DNA from: Sulfurimonas sp.
GTDB lineage: Bacteria > Campylobacterota > Campylobacteria > Campylobacterales > Sulfurimonadaceae
Length of the DNA: 64,000 nt
Direction of reading: 5' to 3'
NCBI RefSeq assembly: GCF_028713515.1
Contig: NZ_JAQTOD010000002.1
Coordinates: forward strand, 242,501-306,500
In this document: positions 25,139-34,745 of the stretch, piece after piece
How the letters are laid out: the number at the start of each line of letters is the position of its first letter
Position numbering within the stretch: the first letter of the stretch is position 1
Made by a program: the position numbers and the translations under genes
Notes under the pieces: generated by a model
The model's database searches: none
Seen by the model: the letters and a program-made list of their open reading frames with translations, nothing else
Told to the model about the DNA's origin: nothing

Positions 25139-26569
25139 ATGGGAAAATTTGTTAATAATGTAGAAGAATTCTTTGCTTTTTGTGAAGAGAATGATGTTGG
25201 ATTTGTAGATTTAAGATTTACAGATTTAAAAGGTACATGGCATCATGTTACTTATAGAGCTAGTGCGGTAAATAAAGATAACCTAACAAATGGCTTCCCT
25301 TTTGATGGCTCATCGATTGAGAAATGGCAACCAATCAACAGATCAGATATGCTTTTAAAAGCTGATGTTCCGACTGCATTTCTTGATCCTTTTACTTCAG
25401 ACCCTACCATCATTGTTATTTGTGATGTATATAACATCTATAAAAATGAACTATATGAGAAGTGTCCTCGCTCAATCGCTAAAAAAACATTAGCGCATGC
25501 AGAGTCTCTTGGTATTGCTGATGCTGCTTATTTTGGACCTGAGAACGAATTTTTTGTTTTTGATGATGTTAGAATCAAAGATAGCATGAACGAATCAGGC
25601 TATAGAATAGACACCGAAGAGGGTGATTGGAACTCAAATACTAACTACAAAGATGGCTACAACACAGGTCACCGTGGTGGCGTTAAAGGTGGCTATTTTC
25701 CAGTATCTCCAATCGATACACAAGTTGATTTAAGAGCTGAAATGATGCAAGTTTTAGAGCAAGTTGGCTTGGAAGTTGTACTTGGTCACCATGAAGTTGC
25801 ACAAGGTCAAGGTGAAATCGGTATCGTTTTCTCTGACATCATAACTGCCGCTGACAATGTACAAAAACTAAAATATGTTGTAAAAATGGTAGCTCACTTA
25901 AATGGTAAAACTGCAACATTTATGCCAAAACCACTATATGGTGATAATGGAAACGGTATGCATGTACACCAATCTCTATGGAAAGATGGTAAAAATCTTT
26001 TCTACAAACAGGGTAACTATGCTAATCTTTCAGAGATGGCTCTACACTACACTGGCGGTGTTTTTGCTCACGCTAAAGCAGTTGCGGCACTTACTAATCC
26101 ATCAACAAACTCATACAAAAGACTTATTCCAGGGTTTGAGGCTCCAAGTATCTTGACTTACTCTATGCAAAATCGTTCTGCATCTTGCCGTATCCCTTAT
26201 GGTGCTGGCGAAAAAGCTACTCGCATTGAGATGAGATTCCCAGACTCAACATCTTGTCCATATCTTGCATTTTCAGCTATGATGATGGCTGGTTTAGATG
26301 GTATCAAAAACAAAACTGTTCCTGTTGGACCAATGGATGAAGACTTATTTGAACTAAGTTTAGATGAGATTCGTGAAAAAGGTATCCCTCAAATGCCTCA
26401 CACTCTTCGCGAAGCAACAGAGGCACTGATTGCTGATCATGATTTCTTGAAACCTGTATTTACAGATCTTTTCATCACTGATTATCAACACTATATGTTC
26501 GAGAGACAAGTTTGGCCAGACGAGAGTCGCCCAACTGCATACGAGTTCAAAACTACTTACTCTTGCTAA
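25139..26569 (+). CDS. glnA: glutamine synthetase, type I
   Basis: Makes glutamine from glutamate, ammonia and ATP; main route of ammonia assimilation. 476 residues from the ATG at 25139, with CAGGAGA upstream. Motifs: [13 protein letters not shown], the metal site [11 protein letters not shown], the ATP segment [18 protein letters not shown] and [17 protein letters not shown], then [10 protein letters not shown]-type (here [23 protein letters not shown]). At the position of the adenylylated Tyr in enteric enzymes (NLYDLP) this protein has DLFELS with Phe404, so GlnE-type control cannot operate. H. pylori GlnA has a similar replacement. Confidence 0.97.
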   Translation: MGKFVNNVEEFFAFCEENDVGFVDLRFTDLKGTWHHVTYRASAVNKDNLTNGFPFDGSSIEKWQPINRSDMLLKADVPTAFLDPFTSDPTIIVICDVYNIYKNELYEKCPRSIAKKTLAHAESLGIADAAYFGPENEFFVFDDVRIKDSMNESGYRIDTEEGDWNSNTNYKDGYNTGHRGGVKGGYFPVSPIDTQVDLRAEMMQVLEQVGLEVVLGHHEVAQGQGEIGIVFSDIITAADNVQKLKYVVKMVAHLNGKTATFMPKPLYGDNGNGMHVHQSLWKDGKNLFYKQGNYANLSEMALHYTGGVFAHAKAVAALTNPSTNSYKRLIPGFEAPSILTYSMQNRSASCRIPYGAGEKATRIEMRFPDSTSCPYLAFSAMMMAGLDGIKNKTVPVGPMDEDLFELSLDEIREKGIPQMPHTLREATEALIADHDFLKPVFTDLFITDYQHYMFERQVWPDESRPTAYEFKTTYSC

Positions 26570-26575
26570 ATCTCT

Positions 26576-26602
26576 AATTTTCTCGCTTTCTGCGGGGAAA
26601 TT
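26576..26602 (+). terminator. hairpin terminator after glnA
   Basis: AATTTTCTCGC and GCGGGGAAATT pair over 11 bp (two G-U) with loop TTTCT, starting 7 nt after the glnA stop. No long T run follows. Confidence 0.5.
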
Positions 26603-26680
26603 AAATCTTCCCAATTTTAAGATTTCCATACACTTTTAAACAACATCAAACTTAGCGTTAAATTTCCACAACCATTAATT

Positions 26681-26689
26681 TGCTATAAT
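26681..26689 (+). promoter_or_regulatory. extended -10 promoter for leuA
   Basis: TGCTATAAT, a TG-extended -10, 58 nt before the leuA ATG. No matching -35. The leader between it and leuA contains nothing I recognise as an attenuator. Confidence 0.55.
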
Positions 26690-26746
26690 TCCATCCACAA
26701 TAGTCATGTAAGAGTGCGCTATTGAATTTTTAAAAAAAGGTTCATA

Positions 26747-28405
26747 ATGAATCAAGCTATTATTGGGAAGTATTGCCCATATCCACAAATTAATTTGCCA
26801 AATAGAGAGTGGCCAACCAAAACTATAACAAAAGCTCCAAAATGGTGCAGTGTTGACTTGCGTGATGGAAATCAGGCGTTAATCACTCCCATGGATATAA
26901 CTAAAAAACTCTCACTTTTTGCACTCTTACTAAAACTCGGATTTAAGGAAATTGAAGTTGGTTTTCCGTCGGCTTCTAAAGTAGAATTTGACTTTTTACG
27001 CCATCTTGTTGACCATAAACTTATCCCTGATGATGTGACAATTCAGGTGCTTGTTCAAGCAAGAGAGCATCTTATTGCCAAAACTTTTGAGTCGTTAAAA
27101 GGCGTAAAAAAGGCGACTGTGCATATTTATAACTCAACTTCGGTTGCACAAAGAAAGATTGTTTTTGGCAAAAGTCAAGACGAGATTATTGCACTTGCAT
27201 TAGAGGGTGTTGATTTGGTCAAAAAATATGAGAAAGAACATGACGGAGAGATATTTTTAGAGTATTCGCCTGAGAGTTTTACGGGAACTGAACTAGAGTT
27301 TTCAGCTCGTATATGTAACGCCGTGACCGCTCGCTGGGGAATGAATGAAAACCGAAAAGTTATCATTAACTTGCCTGCAACCGTTGAGATGGCAACTCCA
27401 AATATTTATGCTGACCAGATTGAGTGGATGAGCAGACATTTAGATAATCGCGAAAATGTGATAATCTCAACACACACTCATAATGACAGAGGCACTTCGG
27501 TGGCTGCAACCGAGTTAGCACTTTTAGCCGGTGCAGACAGGGTTGAGGGAACACTTTTGAGCAATGGTGAGAGAACCGGGAATGTGGACATCATCACTTT
27601 AGCTCTAAATATGCTAACTCAAGGAGTAAATCCAGAGCTTGATTTCTCTGATATTAATGAAGTTTTAGAGGTTGTTGAGAGATGTACAGAAATGCCAACC
27701 CATCCTCGACATCCCTATGTCGGTGAATTAGTTTACACTGCATTTTCTGGTTCACATCAAGATGCCATAAATAAGGGCTTGGCGCATCAAAAAGCAAAAG
27801 AGGACAGCTTCTGGGAAGTTCCTTATTTACCGATAGACCCAGCCGATGTTGGAAGAACTTATGAGAGTATTATCCGAATCAACTCTCAATCAGGAAAAGG
27901 CGGAGTTGCGTACATTTTAGAGAAGAATTATGGCTATCAACTTCCAAAAGCAATGCATCCCGAGATAGGGCGATATGTACAAACTCTAAGCGATGAAAAG
28001 GGCAGAGAGCTTGAGCCTAGCGAGATTTTAGAGACATTTAAAAAACACTACTTTGAGATGCCAGAACATATCTCGTTAGTGGATATATCTCTCTCGTCTG
28101 GCAAGAAAGTATCAACTTGTACTTTGACTTATGAGTACAACGGGAAAACTATTATTTCTAACGGTGAAGGAAACGGTCCGATTGACGCATGCAAAGATGC
28201 TTTAATGAAAGATTACAAAAATGAGTTTAAGATAAATTCCTATTCTGAACACTCATGCGGGGATAAAAGTTCTGCGCAAGCCGTAGCCTATATCCAAATT
28301 CAGAGCAAAGATGTTCTCTCATGTTTTGGAGTAGGAATTGATAGTGATATTGCAACAGCATCCATAAAAGCGCTATTTTCCGCACTCAATAGAGCGTTTA
28401 ACTAG
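26747..28405 (+). CDS. leuA: 2-isopropylmalate synthase, long form
   Basis: First step of leucine synthesis (acetyl-CoA plus 2-oxoisovalerate). 552 residues, the long class like yeast and actinobacterial enzymes. DRE-TIM metallolyase marks: CSVDLRDGNQALITPMD near residue 34, KEIEVGFPSASKVEFDF, EYSPESFTGTELEF, NLPATVEMATPNIYADQ, STHTHNDRGTSVAATELAL with metal His pair, GADRVEGTLLSNGERTGNVD. The C-terminal ~150 residues are the allosteric leucine-binding domain. Preceded by AAAAGG. Confidence 0.96.
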   Translation: MNQAIIGKYCPYPQINLPNREWPTKTITKAPKWCSVDLRDGNQALITPMDITKKLSLFALLLKLGFKEIEVGFPSASKVEFDFLRHLVDHKLIPDDVTIQVLVQAREHLIAKTFESLKGVKKATVHIYNSTSVAQRKIVFGKSQDEIIALALEGVDLVKKYEKEHDGEIFLEYSPESFTGTELEFSARICNAVTARWGMNENRKVIINLPATVEMATPNIYADQIEWMSRHLDNRENVIISTHTHNDRGTSVAATELALLAGADRVEGTLLSNGERTGNVDIITLALNMLTQGVNPELDFSDINEVLEVVERCTEMPTHPRHPYVGELVYTAFSGSHQDAINKGLAHQKAKEDSFWEVPYLPIDPADVGRTYESIIRINSQSGKGGVAYILEKNYGYQLPKAMHPEIGRYVQTLSDEKGRELEPSEILETFKKHYFEMPEHISLVDISLSSGKKVSTCTLTYEYNGKTIISNGEGNGPIDACKDALMKDYKNEFKINSYSEHSCGDKSSAQAVAYIQIQSKDVLSCFGVGIDSDIATASIKALFSALNRAFN

Positions 28406-28414
28406 AGTGTTTTA

Positions 28415-28435
28415 CCAAAGGATAGCCTCCTTTGG
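28415..28435. terminator. hairpin between leuA and the convergent beta-barrel gene
   Basis: CCAAAGGA and TCCTTTGG form an 8-bp stem with loop TAGCC in the 48-bp gap between the two convergent stops. It could serve both strands; T tracts are short. Confidence 0.45.
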
Positions 28436-28453
28436 GCTAGACTAAACTCTCAA

Positions 28454-29614
28454 TCAAAACGACAAACTCCACTTAAAATAGTATCTATTCTCGAAAGCTC
28501 CAAATTCACTCTCATTTTTACCATTTTGTATCTGAGCGCCTATCATAAATGAGTTGTAATCATTCAGCGTATATTTTAAAGTTGGCGATACAAAGCGTGA
28601 ATTTCTGCCACTAAAACTCTCTATATATAAAATAGAAGCGTCCAAAAAGAGATTAAAGCTATATGAGAGTGTGGCTCCGGTATAAAAATTTGAATAAACA
28701 AGATTTGATAAAATATCAGAGTTTAGATTGGACAAAACCTCATCATATGAAAATTTCTTTGAACTATATAGTGATTCAAGTACTAGAGTTACGCCATTTT
28801 TAAATCCATATTCGGCGCCCACTACCCCTTGATAAAACTCTTTTTTATTCTCTTTATAGCTTGTATCAAAGAGAGTGCTTTTTATATATGCTGCCTCACT
28901 CCTAAGTTCTACCCCAGTATCAGCCAGATTCCCCTCTATCTCATAAGCTATCATTTTAGTTCTATCTGAAGATACAACATTCAAAGCAACATCTGCAAAG
29001 TTTAAAAAACTTTTATATTGCCCTGCATACTTATAACTATGTTCTGAGTTTTGACTTGCTACAAATGTCACATGCGAAGTTTCATCCAAATATCTCACAT
29101 AAGAGAGTGCGCTTACTCCAAAGACCTCATCAGGCTCCAGAGCATAGATATTTTTTGGGTTAAATATATTTGTCGGCGTCCATATTCGCCCTACCCCCAT
29201 AGAGATATTTTGCAAACCGACTACAACCCTATTTTTAGCATCTTCATAGCCTCCGTACGCTCTATAAAGTTTTGCATAAGCTGAACCATTACCGTAATCT
29301 TTAAAATTTGTCTGTGTTTTAAAAGTGGTATCAGAACGAGATCTTTTCAGGTACTCAAAATCATTTGAGTTTACATAAGCACCGCCTAAATAGTTAATGC
29401 CATCGCCGATAACAGTCCCAAAAAAACCATTATCAGTATAATCTGTTTGAACTCTCAATCTATCATAATTGTATATATTGTTTTTTTCTTTTTGAGTCAT
29501 TGAACCGCCAGAGAGTGTAATATTTGTGTTGCTGATTTTATAATCAAAATCCGCATATAACGAGCCAAAGCAGATAATTAGGGCAAAGAATAACCTTTTA
29601 TAGCTTGTGGTCAT
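28454..29614 (-). CDS. predicted outer-membrane beta-barrel of the ABC/LolA-like operon
   Basis: 386 residues with a signal peptide (MTTSYKRLFFALIICFGSLYA). The rest is amphipathic strands ending in YYFKWSLSF, with terminal Phe as in outer-membrane proteins. The segment GLQNISMGVGRIWTPTNIFNPKNIY resembles a turn seen in DUF1302-like barrels (G-R-Q-x-x-x-W-G ... N-P-x-D), some of which accompany LolA-like proteins and transporters. It overlaps the ATPase gene by 17 nt and ends the operon 34587-28454. It may be the outer-membrane exit or acceptor of the system. Family assignment is tentative. Confidence 0.65.
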   Translation of the reverse strand: MTTSYKRLFFALIICFGSLYADFDYKISNTNITLSGGSMTQKEKNNIYNYDRLRVQTDYTDNGFFGTVIGDGINYLGGAYVNSNDFEYLKRSRSDTTFKTQTNFKDYGNGSAYAKLYRAYGGYEDAKNRVVVGLQNISMGVGRIWTPTNIFNPKNIYALEPDEVFGVSALSYVRYLDETSHVTFVASQNSEHSYKYAGQYKSFLNFADVALNVVSSDRTKMIAYEIEGNLADTGVELRSEAAYIKSTLFDTSYKENKKEFYQGVVGAEYGFKNGVTLVLESLYSSKKFSYDEVLSNLNSDILSNLVYSNFYTGATLSYSFNLFLDASILYIESFSGRNSRFVSPTLKYTLNDYNSFMIGAQIQNGKNESEFGAFENRYYFKWSLSF

Positions 29615-30278
29615 TAATCAAAATACCATCATTAAGTGTTATCACTCTTCTAACGCTGTGCATAATCAACTCATCATGAGAGGCAAACAAGATACTTATA
29701 CCCTCTCTCTCATTTAGCTCCCTCATCATGTTCATAAGTATCTGTGAATTGTTAGAATCAAGATTTGCTGTCGGCTCATCAGCTAAAATTATCTTAGGTT
29801 TTGCGGCAACAGCTCTTGCGACTGCAACTCGCTGCTGCTGTCCCCCGCTGAGTGTATTTGGAAGTGACTTTAATTTATTGTCTATCTCCAAAAGTGCTGC
29901 AACCTCTAATACCCTTCTTCTTATCTCCTCATCACTAAAACCACGGAGCCTCATGACAAAACCTATATTCTCCTCAACGCTAAGTACTGGAACCAAGTTA
30001 TATGCTTGAAAAACAAATCCCAATTCATTGAGTCTAAGGGTTGTGCGCGCATCTTCATCGAGCGAGCCTATCTCTGTCTCATCAAGATATATCTCTCCGC
30101 TATCTATACCATCCAGCGCACCTATGGCATTCAAAAGTGTTGTTTTTCCGCAACCTGAAGGACCACTCAAAAGCGTAAACTCCCCAGCCTCTATTGTCAA
30201 GCTTATATCACAAAGCGCATGCACTTCTCTTGGTTCACCTCTGTAAAAATATTTGTTTACATTTTGCAGTTTTATCAT
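29598..30278 (-). CDS. ABC transporter ATP-binding protein, LolD/MacB type
   Basis: 226 residues. Walker [36 protein letters not shown], signature [15 protein letters not shown], Walker B IILADEPTANLD, H-loop FASHD. The ALDGIDSGEIYLDE and YNLVPVLSVEEN segments are typical of the LolD/MacB/FtsE group, which powers FtsX-type permeases by mechanotransmission rather than by moving substrate across the membrane. It overlaps the permease gene upstream by 4 nt. Confidence 0.9.
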   Translation of the reverse strand: MIKLQNVNKYFYRGEPREVHALCDISLTIEAGEFTLLSGPSGCGKTTLLNAIGALDGIDSGEIYLDETEIGSLDEDARTTLRLNELGFVFQAYNLVPVLSVEENIGFVMRLRGFSDEEIRRRVLEVAALLEIDNKLKSLPNTLSGGQQQRVAVARAVAAKPKIILADEPTANLDSNNSQILMNMMRELNEREGISILFASHDELIMHSVRRVITLNDGILINDHKL

Positions 30279-31486
30279 TTCTCAGCCTTAATTACTTCAA
30301 TTGGATTTAGTTTTTTAATTTTTCTAAGCGGAATTATTACACTCAAAAGCGATGCGGTTATAATCGCCACAAAAGTGGTAGTAAAATATGAGATTTTTAT
30401 CGTTCCATGTATTATCGCTTCATAGCCCCACATCTCCAGAGCATCAGAAAATGAGCTTAAATCAACTCCATAATCTCTTAAATATATTAGCAAGATTGCC
30501 CCAAAAATAGCTCCACCAAGATATCCAATAAGCCCGACAAACATAGCCTCTATAAAAATCTGCAATCTTATATATTTATAGTGCATTCCAAGACCAAGCA
30601 TAATACCAAACTCTCTAATTCTGTCAAGAATTGAAACATACATGACGCCAAATATACCAACAAAAACAACACTCATAACTATAAAAAAGGTAATGGAGTT
30701 AAATATAAACATAATATCCTGCATCATCTTCATCATGGGCTGCAGTTCTAGGAAACTCTTAACATCGAGCCCTCCGTATTTTGTCTGAAGTCTGCCTATA
30801 AGCCCTTCATCTTTGCAAACAACTGCTATCTGCGTTGCGTCACCAGAACTCGTACCCAAGAAACGGTGTATATCTTTAATATCTATAAATATTGCGCCAT
30901 CATCAAGCTCGATATTTGTAGTCTGGACTATACCTCTAATCTTCAGCGCAACCGAGTTTATCTCACCCATCACATCTTGTGTGGAAAAAACAACCTTAGA
31001 GCCGATGTGAAGTTTAAGTTTTTTTGCTAGCTCTAGCCCTATGACCGCATCTCCATTTTCTAGTTTTATTTCACCCTCTTTTAGAAACTCGCTAAATCTT
31101 CCAAAGTGATTCTCTTCTTTAATATCTATCCCCTGCATAAAGGAGAATGATGACTTTCGAGCAGTCGAAAGAAGTCCATCGGCACGGACCCTTAGAACAA
31201 CGCTCTTTACACCCTGCATATTTTTCAGTTCATCTTTTATAGCAGAGGCATTTTTAATTCTATATTTCAAATCCTTCTGAACTCTATACTCTTTTGCATA
31301 AAAAGTTATATCACCGCTTCCACTTCTTCTGTTTTTATCAATCATATTCTCAGCCATACCATCATATAGCCCCTGAATACCTAGCATCATGCTCATACTC
31401 ACCGTAATCATGGCCACAACAAGAAGCGTGCGAGCTGGTCTTAAAAATGAGTTTTTCCAAGCCATCTTAACTATTAAACTATACAT
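30275..31486 (-). CDS. FtsX/LolC-type ABC permease (second)
   Basis: About 403 residues from the ATG at 31486, which overlaps the stop of the first permease by 8 nt (ATGTATAG); a TTG reading from 31501 is less likely. Layout: one membrane segment near residue 20-40 (LLVVAMITVSMSMMLGI), a large periplasmic MacB-PCD-like domain (about 45-255), then three membrane segments with the FtsX core (VFVGIFGVMYVSILDRIREFGIMLGLGM). Works as a heterodimer with the next permease. Substrate unknown, probably an envelope lipid or lipoprotein. Confidence 0.85.
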   Translation of the reverse strand: MYSLIVKMAWKNSFLRPARTLLVVAMITVSMSMMLGIQGLYDGMAENMIDKNRRSGSGDITFYAKEYRVQKDLKYRIKNASAIKDELKNMQGVKSVVLRVRADGLLSTARKSSFSFMQGIDIKEENHFGRFSEFLKEGEIKLENGDAVIGLELAKKLKLHIGSKVVFSTQDVMGEINSVALKIRGIVQTTNIELDDGAIFIDIKDIHRFLGTSSGDATQIAVVCKDEGLIGRLQTKYGGLDVKSFLELQPMMKMMQDIMFIFNSITFFIVMSVVFVGIFGVMYVSILDRIREFGIMLGLGMHYKYIRLQIFIEAMFVGLIGYLGGAIFGAILLIYLRDYGVDLSSFSDALEMWGYEAIIHGTIKISYFTTTFVAIITASLLSVIIPLRKIKKLNPIEVIKAEK

Positions 31487-32699
31487 GTCTTGTCGCTTCA
31501 ATCGGTTTAAATGAGTTTATATAGAAGTATGGGTACAAAATACTAAGAAAATTAAGAAGATATATAATCGAAAGATTCCATAAAATAGTAGGGATTGAAA
31601 AACTAAAAGGTATCTCATCCGAAACGACTCCATAATCCCTATACATTTCAGCAATCCCATTGATAACAATAGGATTTATGCTGTAGTAGTAGCAGATACA
31701 AGTGGCTATTGGCGCAGCGATTACTACTGCCAAACTAGAGAGAATAAAAATCTCATAAAAAAGAAGCGCAAAGATATTTTTTTTCGACAGACCTACGCAT
31801 CGCAAAACACCAAACTCTTTTATACGGGAGCTTATATTTATAAAATCGTAAATCATAATAACAAAAAAGATTACCACAAGAAACAAAGAGAGAGAAATAT
31901 ATCCAAAAATATTATCAACTTCCATAGCCTCAACCATAGTGTCCATAAGAGTTTTCCAAGTGAGTGATTCCAAGTTCTTATCATTAATTATTCTTACAAT
32001 CTCGCTATTTACTCTATCTAGGTCATCCAAATTTTTTAACTTTATGTTTATATATGAAGCTCTATTTTTTGCATACATCAGCTCATCAAAATAACTCCTA
32101 GAGAGAAATGAGACACTAGAGTCAAACTCAAATAAACCAGTCTTAAATATACCGCACACCCTAAATATATCGGCCGCAAAAGAGTTATCGCTTGCACCTC
32201 CCACAAAAGCAACCTCATCACCGACATGAAGCTTTAATTTTTTTGCTAGCTCTGAGCCCATATAAATAGAGTTTCCTGAGTTCTCGTCTAAAAACTTACC
32301 CTCTTTTAATGCCAAGTGAAGCGAACTTAAAACCATCTCTTTATTTGGGCTCACTCCGGCAACCATAGAAGCCGCAGAGTGCTCACCATTTGAAAGTAGC
32401 CCATAAGTCTCATATCTTGAGCTAAAAGCTTCAATCGCATCTATTTTGGCAAGCTTCTCCATGATGGATTTTGTATCTTGAATGAGATACTCATTTCCAC
32501 CAATGTCACGATAACCTTTATGATAAATCTCAATGGCGCCCGTATAAATTTTAAGTGAATTTTTCAACATGGAGTTGTGCGAGCCATCTTGCATTGATAT
32601 AAAGAGTATCAAGAGCACCGAAGAGATAAAAGTGAGTATAAATGTTGCAATTGAACGACCTCTATAAAAGAGTATATTTTTAAGTGCAAACTTAAACAT
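31479..32699 (-). CDS. FtsX/LolC-type ABC permease (first)
   Basis: About 406 residues from the ATG at 32699, overlapping the diguanylate cyclase stop (TGATG); a GTG one codon earlier is possible. Same layout as the other permease: N-terminal segment FKFALKNILFYRGRSIATFILTF, periplasmic domain with VAGVSPNKEMVLSSLHLALKEGKF and GSELAKKLKLHVGDEVAFVGG, and FtsX core DFINISSRIKEFGVLRCVGLSKKNIF. The shared GxELAKKLKLHxG motif shows that the two permeases are paralogues. Confidence 0.85.
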   Translation of the reverse strand: MFKFALKNILFYRGRSIATFILTFISSVLLILFISMQDGSHNSMLKNSLKIYTGAIEIYHKGYRDIGGNEYLIQDTKSIMEKLAKIDAIEAFSSRYETYGLLSNGEHSAASMVAGVSPNKEMVLSSLHLALKEGKFLDENSGNSIYMGSELAKKLKLHVGDEVAFVGGASDNSFAADIFRVCGIFKTGLFEFDSSVSFLSRSYFDELMYAKNRASYINIKLKNLDDLDRVNSEIVRIINDKNLESLTWKTLMDTMVEAMEVDNIFGYISLSLFLVVIFFVIMIYDFINISSRIKEFGVLRCVGLSKKNIFALLFYEIFILSSLAVVIAAPIATCICYYYSINPIVINGIAEMYRDYGVVSDEIPFSFSIPTILWNLSIIYLLNFLSILYPYFYINSFKPIEATRHV

Positions 32700-33805
32700 C
32701 ACAAAACCTGAACTTGATTTCTACCATTCTCTTTTGCTCTATAGAGTGCCGTATCAGCTCTATTTATTATGGTTTCTATACAATCTTCTTCTCTATATTG
32801 TGTAACTCCAAAACTGCTTGTTCTATTTTTAATATTTGCAAATTCAAAATTTTCAATTTGTTCTCTAAGATATTCGGCAACTTTTTTTGCTTCACCAACA
32901 TTTGCTTCAGGAAGAATTATCAGAAACTCCTCTCCACCCCATCTACCGACAATATCAGATTTTCTAACTTTATCTTTTAAAATATTAGAAAAATCTCTTA
33001 AAACTGTATCACCAACAAGATGCCCATAGTTGTCATTAACGCTCTTGAAATTATCAATATCCACTAAAATAACAGAAAAAACTCTTTTGTAGCGCTCTGC
33101 TCTATTCATCTCTTCATCTACAAAAAATTCAATCTTAAATCGGTTGTATAATCCAGTTAGTCTATCAGTTGTTGCCAACTTCTCCAACTGCTGATCATTT
33201 AAAAAAATAATTTTATTTGACTTTTCTAAAATAAATGCGCTTAACAAACCAAATGAAAATGCGGACAACATCCATAAAAAGTGCATTAAAAAGAGCTCTT
33301 TTGTCATGGGAAATAAATAATAGCCGATTAAAATAACCAACACAAGTGTAGTCGTTGCGCTCAGTACTGCATATGAGAGACGCAAACCAGACACTATAAA
33401 TATCCAAATAATTATAAGATATATTTCAGAGAAATAGATTGTAGACTCTTTTAAGCTAATAATTAAAAACATATTTCCCAGCGCAGCACCGATGGGTGCC
33501 ACCAAAAATAAATAATTTACTGTCTTGTAAAACTTATTCCAAAAAGTAAGAAGAGTGATAAAAAAAAGAGCAGTCGGTAAAATATATAGATGTAAAAGAG
33601 TCATAACAGGTAAAATTGATGTCGGAGCAACTAGCTTATCTACTTGAGCATAGAGCAAATACAAAATTCCCGTCAACAGAGTTACGGTGCGGATTTGTAT
33701 AATTTTTGAACTCTCATACCATTTATTAAACTGCTTTTTTATCTTCTTTTCTTCAAAATAGATAGGATTCAGATAAGACAAAATACTTTTTTGCCACTCC
33801 AGCAT
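32699..33805 (-). CDS. membrane-bound diguanylate cyclase within the ABC operon
   Basis: About 368 residues from the ATG at 33805 (MLEWQKSIL), which has AAGG 8 nt upstream; earlier starts at 33811 or GTG 33832 fit the ribosome site less well. Five or six membrane segments (about residues 40-205), then a GGDEF domain: DRLTGLYNR, ILVDIDNFKSVNDNYGHLVGDTVL, and GRWGGEEFLIIL. The product-inhibition site RxxD is present (RKSD) five residues before GGEEF, so it is probably active and feedback-controlled. It is translationally coupled to the first permease. Confidence 0.85.
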   Translation of the reverse strand: MLEWQKSILSYLNPIYFEEKKIKKQFNKWYESSKIIQIRTVTLLTGILYLLYAQVDKLVAPTSILPVMTLLHLYILPTALFFITLLTFWNKFYKTVNYLFLVAPIGAALGNMFLIISLKESTIYFSEIYLIIIWIFIVSGLRLSYAVLSATTTLVLVILIGYYLFPMTKELFLMHFLWMLSAFSFGLLSAFILEKSNKIIFLNDQQLEKLATTDRLTGLYNRFKIEFFVDEEMNRAERYKRVFSVILVDIDNFKSVNDNYGHLVGDTVLRDFSNILKDKVRKSDIVGRWGGEEFLIILPEANVGEAKKVAEYLREQIENFEFANIKNRTSSFGVTQYREEDCIETIINRADTALYRAKENGRNQVQVL

Positions 33806-33858
33806 AAACATAACCTTTTTTATTATTAGCACTTAAGCAAATTGTATCAAAAAACAAT

Positions 33859-34587
33859 CTACTTAGAAAATCTCTTTAGAGCATTTTTTGTGAAATACTC
33901 ATCATAAACTCCTGTATCATACTCAATCTCTTCTAACACTATCTCAGTAAATTTATCCAGGGCATCACTTGAACCCACCTTCCAATAGGTGGGAATATAA
34001 TATTTACCTACTTTTTTTACCTTCTCATATATAAAAAATCTAACTTCTTTGTTCTCTTCATCATAAAAAATATCTCTATTTGATGTATATGTTGCCGTAT
34101 CTACATTGGTAATGATTTTTCCCCACACAACCGGAGCACCCAACTTTGGCAGCAGTTCAATTGTTACAACGGTGCCTGCTCTTTTGATAATTCTGGGCTC
34201 ATAATCCTCTACTATAGAACTTTGCCTTACCATATCATCATTTGTTATGTCGCTTCCCATCCATTTTTGTAGCATCATGGATGGTGGAATTTTAATTACT
34301 CTCTCAATTTTTGGTACATACTGCCACATTTGATTATCCAAACTAAGAAATGTTATACCACTATCTTTTGGAGGATAGATAATTTTTACAAAACTTTTCT
34401 TATTTCCCTGTGAAAAGCTTTGCATTCTCATAACTCTTTCATGGCCCATTGATACTACTTTCATGCTAACCTGCATATAGACATTTCGACCTCTGAAATT
34501 TTCATCAAGTTTTTTAATAATATCGTGAGCTTCATCAGCCATCAACTGCGTCATAATTATAGAAATTAAAAAAATAATTTTGTTCAT
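33859..34587 (-). CDS. LolA-like outer membrane lipoprotein-sorting family protein
   Basis: 242 residues with signal peptide (MNKIIFLISIIMTQLMA). Matches the LolA_like (PF17131) pattern: FRGRNVYMQVSMKVVS, KKSFVKIIYPPKDSGITFLSLDNQMWQYVPKIERVIKIPPSMM, WMGSDITNDDMVRQSSIVEDYEP. These proteins have the LolA half-barrel and bind lipid moieties in the periplasm. First gene of the operon with the cyclase, two permeases, ATPase and barrel; 53 nt separate it from the cyclase. It may carry the substrate from the ABC system to the outer membrane. Confidence 0.8.
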   Translation of the reverse strand: MNKIIFLISIIMTQLMADEAHDIIKKLDENFRGRNVYMQVSMKVVSMGHERVMRMQSFSQGNKKSFVKIIYPPKDSGITFLSLDNQMWQYVPKIERVIKIPPSMMLQKWMGSDITNDDMVRQSSIVEDYEPRIIKRAGTVVTIELLPKLGAPVVWGKIITNVDTATYTSNRDIFYDEENKEVRFFIYEKVKKVGKYYIPTYWKVGSSDALDKFTEIVLEEIEYDTGVYDEYFTKNALKRFSK

Positions 34588-34710
34588 AAAATCATCTCCC
34601 TTTGGCAGATGTCTTATTCTACTATCTATTTTCTTTTTTATAAATTATTTTTTAAATAAAAACATTTCAATAAAACATTAAAGAATCTATAATTAAATCA
34701 AAAAACATCA

Positions 34711-34719
34711 TGCTACAAT
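34711..34719 (+). promoter_or_regulatory. extended -10 ahead of the broken cytochrome gene
   Basis: TGCTACAAT, 26 nt before the relic start codon. The promoter seems intact although the gene is not. The rest of 34588-34745 is AT-rich and shows nothing else. Confidence 0.4.
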
Positions 34720-34745
34720 CAGTAATAATAAATTAAGAATTAGAT

